Source: an uncultured Lachnospiraceae bacterium (GTDB taxonomy: Bacteria; Bacillota; Clostridia; Lachnospirales; Lachnospiraceae). Taken from it: a stretch of 29,105 nucleotides of DNA. The notes beneath the pieces are model-generated. The model was not told the origin of the DNA. It was given only the letters and a program-made list of their open reading frames with translations, and did no database searches. The position numbers and the translations under genes are program-made. Below, piece by piece: positions 25,649-29,105 of this stretch; positions within the stretch are counted from its first letter, which is position 1, and every line of letters begins with the position of its first letter. Location of the stretch: assembly GCA_910588405.1 (NCBI GenBank), contig CAJUPT010000045.1, positions 1-29,105 of the forward strand, written 5' to 3'.

Positions 25649-25702
25649 GTTAGTATGCGCTAACTCTTTTCAAGTATACCTCCCCTGGCTTATTTTTGTC
25701 AA
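25649..25702 (-). promoter_or_regulatory. Promoter and operator of the ZIP transporter
   Basis: Minus-strand TTGACA, 18-bp spacer, TATACT (25673-25702). The inverted repeat GTTAG-CGCATA-CTAAC (25649-25664) starts at about +2. A second repeat, GCATAC (25632)/GTATGC (25653), interlocks with it. It is a candidate binding site for a zinc- or iron-type repressor. Confidence 0.65.
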
Positions 25703-25795
25703 TCAAATAAAAAATTGCCCGACAAATTCCGCGTCATTCAGCCTGTTCTGCATTTTCACACGCCATTTCTCGTCCTCAAGCAGCCCCCTTTCCCC

Positions 25796-26314
25796 CTATG
25801 CTTGCGCTCTCTTAAACAGCTTCCAAAAATCAACCGTCTCCCGCAAATCCCGTTCATCCTCAAATAAATCCAGCGCCTTCCCTGCCTCAATGGCGAAGTC
25901 AACATAAGCGTTCGCCCTTGCCGTAAGAATATTTCCGTCTCTAATACAGTCGACGTCTTCGGAATGAACGGTTTTCCTGCCGTCCAGTATCCCCGCCCGC
26001 TCCAAAAGATCCACTCCGGCACAGATTCCCGCAATCAATACGCCCCTGTCATTCAGAATGCGAAGCGTATCCATAACGACAGGCCGGTCGATCTGCGCAA
26101 TCTCCCCTCCGGGAACAATCAGACTTCTCACCTGCGACAAATCCACATCGTTTAACGGCATATCCGTGTTAATGGAATACCCCTCCATAGCCCGTATCAC
26201 ATTGCCGTCCACAGAGCAAAAGAAAACATCTCCACCCGTACATTTCTGGAAATAATTCAGAATCACAATCTCATAAATACAGCAGTTGTCATACAGTAAT
26301 ACAATATCCTTCAA
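25796..26314 (-). CDS. DJ-1/PfpI-family protein
   Basis: 172 aa from a TTG at 26314, chosen because GGAGG lies five bases upstream; the ATG pair at 26347 has no ribosome site. The product starts MKDIVLLYDNCCIYEIVILN. It belongs to the class I glutamine amidotransferase-like fold: the nucleophile elbow is GICAGVDLLE with Cys98, and the Glu in the N-terminal half (about Glu15, YEIVI) sits where DJ-1 proteins have theirs. PGGEIAQID (68-76) is the oxyanion loop. Family roles include deglycase, chaperone and regulator; none can be assigned. It lies 93 bp after the ABC permease on the same strand and may be cotranscribed. Confidence 0.82.
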   Translation of the reverse strand: MKDIVLLYDNCCIYEIVILNYFQKCTGGDVFFCSVDGNVIRAMEGYSINTDMPLNDVDLSQVRSLIVPGGEIAQIDRPVVMDTLRILNDRGVLIAGICAGVDLLERAGILDGRKTVHSEDVDCIRDGNILTARANAYVDFAIEAGKALDLFEDERDLRETVDFWKLFKRAQA

Positions 26315-26407
26315 TTTTCTCCTCCGATCTATTGATTCAGCCATCATTCGTTTGTCTATATCCGGCCGGAAACAAAATGTTCTATCTTATCACCTCGACT
26401 TAAAGCA

Positions 26408-27193
26408 TCACTGAATATCCTTCCGCACATACCTCAGATAAGCGGCAGCCACCCCAATCATTCCAAACGTAAGGCCAATAGCCACCAACTTTCCATCCAA
26501 GCTCCCATTCGCTACAATATCAGCGCCCTCACAATACCCAAAAGGCGTCACATACTTTAAGAACTCAGCCACTTCCGCTATATTCGTAATCAGATTCAGA
26601 AAATACATAACAGTGGCAATCCCGATCCCGGCTCCGGCGCTTCCTTTTCTTATAAATGCGGAAATGCCAAAACAAATGCCCACAAGCTCGACCTGCAGAA
26701 TATAGTATGCCAGATGCAGCAGATTCAGTTCTTTCCACGGAATCTCCTCGCCGATTGCTGTCATGGCAGCCACGGAAAGCGCATAGATCACCAGACTCAT
26801 CGCCGTGATCTGAATCAGAACAGCAATTAGTTTTTCCGTGACAATCCGCGCCCTGCTGATAGGATGAGCCAGCAGAAACTCCGCCGTTTTGTCCCGCTCC
26901 TCCTTGCTGAGCATATTCACTGCACACAAAGCAGCGTAAAAGGCGCCGCCAAGCCCCAGCACATTGCCGCACTCGATTGCATAATATCCGATCAGCGTAC
27001 CGAAATTCAGCCTGTCCATGCCAAAGGCTGCCGTAAAGAAACCCATCGCGGAAAATAAATCGCTGACCCCCTCCATCTCTCCTTTCATTTCAGGGAAAAG
27101 GAAAACGCAAATTACCAGCATGAAGCCGATGGCTCCTGTCCAGATCAAAAATGAAAGCTTTCCCTGCCGAAGTTCATGTTTTACGATTGTCAT
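26408..27193 (-). CDS. ABC-2 type transporter permease
   Basis: 261 aa with about six membrane helices (near 12-35, 60-80, 110-145, 155-180, 185-205 and 230-255). The cytoplasmic segment KEERDKTAEFLLAHPISRARI (about 97-117) is the coupling region typical of ABC-2 permeases (BcrB/YtrC-like). It pairs with the ATPase gene 20 bp upstream on the same strand. Such exporters handle peptides, antibiotics or lipids; the substrate is not indicated. Expression should be controlled by the TetR protein at the head of the operon. Confidence 0.85.
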   Translation of the reverse strand: MTIVKHELRQGKLSFLIWTGAIGFMLVICVFLFPEMKGEMEGVSDLFSAMGFFTAAFGMDRLNFGTLIGYYAIECGNVLGLGGAFYAALCAVNMLSKEERDKTAEFLLAHPISRARIVTEKLIAVLIQITAMSLVIYALSVAAMTAIGEEIPWKELNLLHLAYYILQVELVGICFGISAFIRKGSAGAGIGIATVMYFLNLITNIAEVAEFLKYVTPFGYCEGADIVANGSLDGKLVAIGLTFGMIGVAAAYLRYVRKDIQ

Positions 27194-27213
27194 ACCTTTC
27201 CATCCCCCTGTTA

Positions 27214-28122
27214 TTATTCCTTAACTCCCGGTTCATTTTCATTCCCCGCCCCTTCATAATAATGCATAAATATTTCCTCCAAATCCGGCTCCGCCACCGA
27301 AAGGTCTGTGACCTGTCCGGCTGAGAGGGTTTGAAGGAGCCGTTTCATCTCTCCGCTGTAAAGGAAGCTTACCGTCCCGCCGCCGTCTGCTTTCTCCTGC
27401 ATATCCCGGATTCCATCAAGCCCGCTCAAATCTACGCTGCCGTGTACGGTCACACGCCTGGCATTGTTTTTTGCCAGCGCATCCACGCTGTCGCAGGCAA
27501 TGATTTTTCCCTCCCGGATAATCGCCGCCCGGGTGCAGTTATGCTGAATTTCGGATAACACATGGCTGGACAGAAATACCGTTGCCCCGTCCCGGTTCCT
27601 CTCCCTGACAATCTCAAAAAACTCCCGCTGCATCAGCGGGTCAAGCCCTCCTGTCGGCTCATCAAGAATCAGCAGCCTCGGGCGGCTTTGCAGGGCACAA
27701 ACGATCGCCACCTTCTTCCGGTTACCGAAAGACAGCTCCTCCACCTTCCGGGACAAATCAAGCTGCAGGCGGCCGCAGAGCTTCTTTGATTCCTCTCCGC
27801 AATCCATCCTTCTCAGATCAGCAGACAGCTTCAGCACATCCCTGACCCGCATCCCGGAATAAAACAACGCTTCGGAAGGAAGGTAGCCGATATTCCGCAA
27901 AATCTCTTTTTTCTCCTGTCCGATCTGTTTCCCGAAAATCCGCCCTCTGCCCGATGTGGGCGAAATCAGCCCCAAAAGCATACGGATCGTTGTGGATTTT
28001 CCCGCCCCGTTCGGCCCGATAAAGCCGAAAATCTCTCCCTCTTCCACAGAAAGGTTCAATTCTACCACACCCCTTGATTTCCCATAATATTTTGTCAGAT
28101 TCATCGTTTTAATCGCTTCCAT
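27214..28122 (-). CDS. ABC transporter ATP-binding protein
   Basis: 302 aa from the ATG at 28122 (AAGGAG ten bases upstream); the frame is open to 28191 but overlaps the TetR stop. Walker A GPNGAGKST is at 36-44, Walker B LLILDEPTGGLDP near 150-162, the His switch at 187, and the signature is LSFGN (130-134) rather than LSGGQ, a variant common among BcrA/YxlF-like ATPases. A C-terminal extension (about 225-302) is an accessory domain of this type. It energises the permease encoded directly downstream (20-bp gap). The TetR gene lies 65 bp upstream in the same direction. Confidence 0.92.
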   Translation of the reverse strand: MEAIKTMNLTKYYGKSRGVVELNLSVEEGEIFGFIGPNGAGKSTTIRMLLGLISPTSGRGRIFGKQIGQEKKEILRNIGYLPSEALFYSGMRVRDVLKLSADLRRMDCGEESKKLCGRLQLDLSRKVEELSFGNRKKVAIVCALQSRPRLLILDEPTGGLDPLMQREFFEIVRERNRDGATVFLSSHVLSEIQHNCTRAAIIREGKIIACDSVDALAKNNARRVTVHGSVDLSGLDGIRDMQEKADGGGTVSFLYSGEMKRLLQTLSAGQVTDLSVAEPDLEEIFMHYYEGAGNENEPGVKE

Positions 28123-28187
28123 ACCCTCACCACTCCTTATACAAATAAATATGTTTCCAAGACCGCCGCCACATTCCGCAAACCCTA

Positions 28188-28799
28188 TCACTCTTTACGC
28201 AGATAAATACTCTTCCAAAACGCTATCAGCTTCGTAAAATCCTTCTCCATCTGCCCGACATCCACATCCCCCCGCTGGACCATCTCCCAGAGGTACCCCT
28301 CAGACGCCCAGTACATCTCCCGGTACATCATCGGAATATCCAGGCCGGGGACGAACTGATCCAGGTCGAAATTCAGCCGCGCCTGATCCGCCTTCAAATT
28401 AAAATATTTATGGTAGCTCTCCTGAACAGCAGCACTGATCTCAGCATCCTTCTCATAAAAGGCTTTGATGGTAAAACCGGCCATATCCGGATACAGCCGG
28501 ATAATCTCCATCTTTGCCCGCATCCCCCGCTCCATGCTCTCAAACAGCCCCATCTGGCTGTAGCAGTCATATCTGGTCATGTATTCGATGGTCATCTGCG
28601 CACATTTATCCCAGAGAAACAGGTACAGCTCCTTCTTATTGTGAAAGTAGTGAAACAACAGCGATTTGCTGATTCCCGCCGCGCCGGCAATTTCGCTCAT
28701 CGGGCTGTTTTTATAAGAATTCCGGGAAAACACCTTGTACCCCGCATTAATAATCGCCTGCTGCTTCTCCGGCGGCAGGGAAAAAAATCTTTCATTCAT
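28188..28799 (-). CDS. TetR-family transcriptional regulator
   Basis: 203 aa. The N-terminal HTH (about 10-60) reads KQQAIINAGYKVFSRNSYKN, then MSEIAGAAGISKSLLFHYFHNKKELYLFL, the standard TetR pattern. The helical ligand-binding domain follows (about 65-203) and is family-variable. GGAGGG precedes the ATG. A perfect 16-bp palindrome (TTAACCGATCGGTTAA) between the promoter and the ribosome site is its likely operator, so it should repress itself and the downstream ABC transporter genes until a ligand binds. The ligand is unknown. Confidence 0.92.
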   Translation of the reverse strand: MNERFFSLPPEKQQAIINAGYKVFSRNSYKNSPMSEIAGAAGISKSLLFHYFHNKKELYLFLWDKCAQMTIEYMTRYDCYSQMGLFESMERGMRAKMEIIRLYPDMAGFTIKAFYEKDAEISAAVQESYHKYFNLKADQARLNFDLDQFVPGLDIPMMYREMYWASEGYLWEMVQRGDVDVGQMEKDFTKLIAFWKSIYLRKE

Positions 28800-28812
28800 C
28801 GCATTCCCTCCG

Positions 28813-28861
28813 TTAACCGATCGGTTAATTACATTGTAAATGAGTTGACCGATTTTGGGAA
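28813..28861 (-). promoter_or_regulatory. TetR promoter and palindromic operator
   Basis: Minus-strand TTCCCA, 17-bp spacer, TACAAT (28833-28861). The perfect palindrome TTAACCGATCGGTTAA (28813-28828) covers the expected RNA start. A related half site, ATCGGTCAAC, lies in the promoter spacer. Confidence 0.7.
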
Positions 28862-28946
28862 GACCCCAGCAAAAATCTTTGCAAGTAAATCACGCATGAA
28901 AATCAGCCAAAAGAATCAAGAGCCGGAACCACCAAAAATCGAAGCC

Positions 28947-28975
28947 TTTACACATCCGTAAATTCATGTTAAACT
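28947..28975 (+). promoter_or_regulatory. Promoter of rnpB
   Basis: TTTACA, 17-bp spacer, TAAACT. The expected RNA start at about 28982-28986 agrees with the 5' end of the RNase P RNA. Confidence 0.65.
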
Positions 28976-28983
28976 ACTACCAT

Positions 28984-29105
28984 GAGTAAGACAAATGGTC
29001 GCAGGGGATTTTTTCGTTGCAGGAACATGTATCCTGTAACAGAAATATCCCGTGAGGAAAGTCCGGGCTTCACAGGGCAGGATGCCGGATAACGTCCGGT
29101 GGAGG
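28984..29105 (+). ncRNA. rnpB: RNase P RNA, 5' part (runs off the window)
   Basis: The universal core GAGGAAAGTCCGGGCT starts at 29054 and is followed by CACAGGGCAGGATGCC and the GATAACGTCCGGTGG helix, as in type A RNase P RNAs. The upstream stretch from about 28984 (GAGTAAGACAAATGGTCGC) gives P1-P3, and a hairpin (GTTGCAGGA...TCCTGTAAC) lies in the P3 region. RNase P cleaves the 5' leader of precursor tRNAs. The type B layout of Bacillus (AGTCCATGCTCGC) does not fit. The 3' two-thirds lie beyond the window. Confidence 0.9.

Overview
The window looks like a chromosomal segment of a low-to-mid GC, Gram-positive, spore-forming Clostridia member, most likely Lachnospiraceae. This rests on TTG/ATG starts with strong AGGAGG ribosome sites, sigma-A promoters with 16-18 bp spacers, a YtaF-type sporulation membrane protein, a bacterial type-A-like RNase P RNA and the character of the proteins. 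It is an inference from content; no species is claimed. No tRNA, CRISPR array, transposase or phage gene was seen.

Layout. 1-6.5 kb: arginine biosynthesis on the minus strand, in two parts. argC and argJ follow a promoter with ArgR-box-like palindromes upstream. A small unknown gene comes next, then a separate unit (C_GCAxxG_C_C protein, argB, argD) ending in a terminator. 6.6-7.5 kb: a decayed PIN-type toxin-antitoxin pair, with a frameshift in each gene. 7.5-12.4 kb: a TipA-like MerR regulator and a heterodimeric ABC exporter. 12.4-14.1 kb: a DUF4275-like gene and an arylamine N-acetyltransferase. 14.1-14.7 kb: a repeat- and hairpin-rich gap. 14.7-18.1 kb: a P-type Ca2+/Mn2+ ATPase convergent with a YtaF/MntP-like membrane protein. 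18.2-19.9 kb: citrate synthase with its own promoter and terminator. 19.9-20.6 kb: an intact RelB-YoeB pair. 20.6-22.5 kb: mgtE behind a long leader that holds a 28-codon ORF and mutually exclusive base-pairing segments. 22.5-24 kb: a 120-150 bp imperfect palindrome, then a HAD phosphatase and a sugar O-acetyltransferase. 24-25.7 kb: a ZIP metal transporter with an RpiR-family regulator. 25.8-28.9 kb: a DJ-1/PfpI protein and a TetR-regulated ABC-2 transporter. 28.95 kb to the end: the start of rnpB.

How it fits together. The arginine genes supply four cyclic-pathway steps (ArgJ, ArgB, ArgC, ArgD) under probable ArgR control. Divalent-metal handling recurs in the right half (P-type ATPase, YtaF/MntP-like, MgtE, ZIP), and two of these genes carry similar GTTAG...CTAAC inverted repeats in their control regions. 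The least explained structure is the mgtE leader. It could be an Mg2+- or translation-responsive attenuator that is not the known M-box, but this is inferred from base pairing read by eye.
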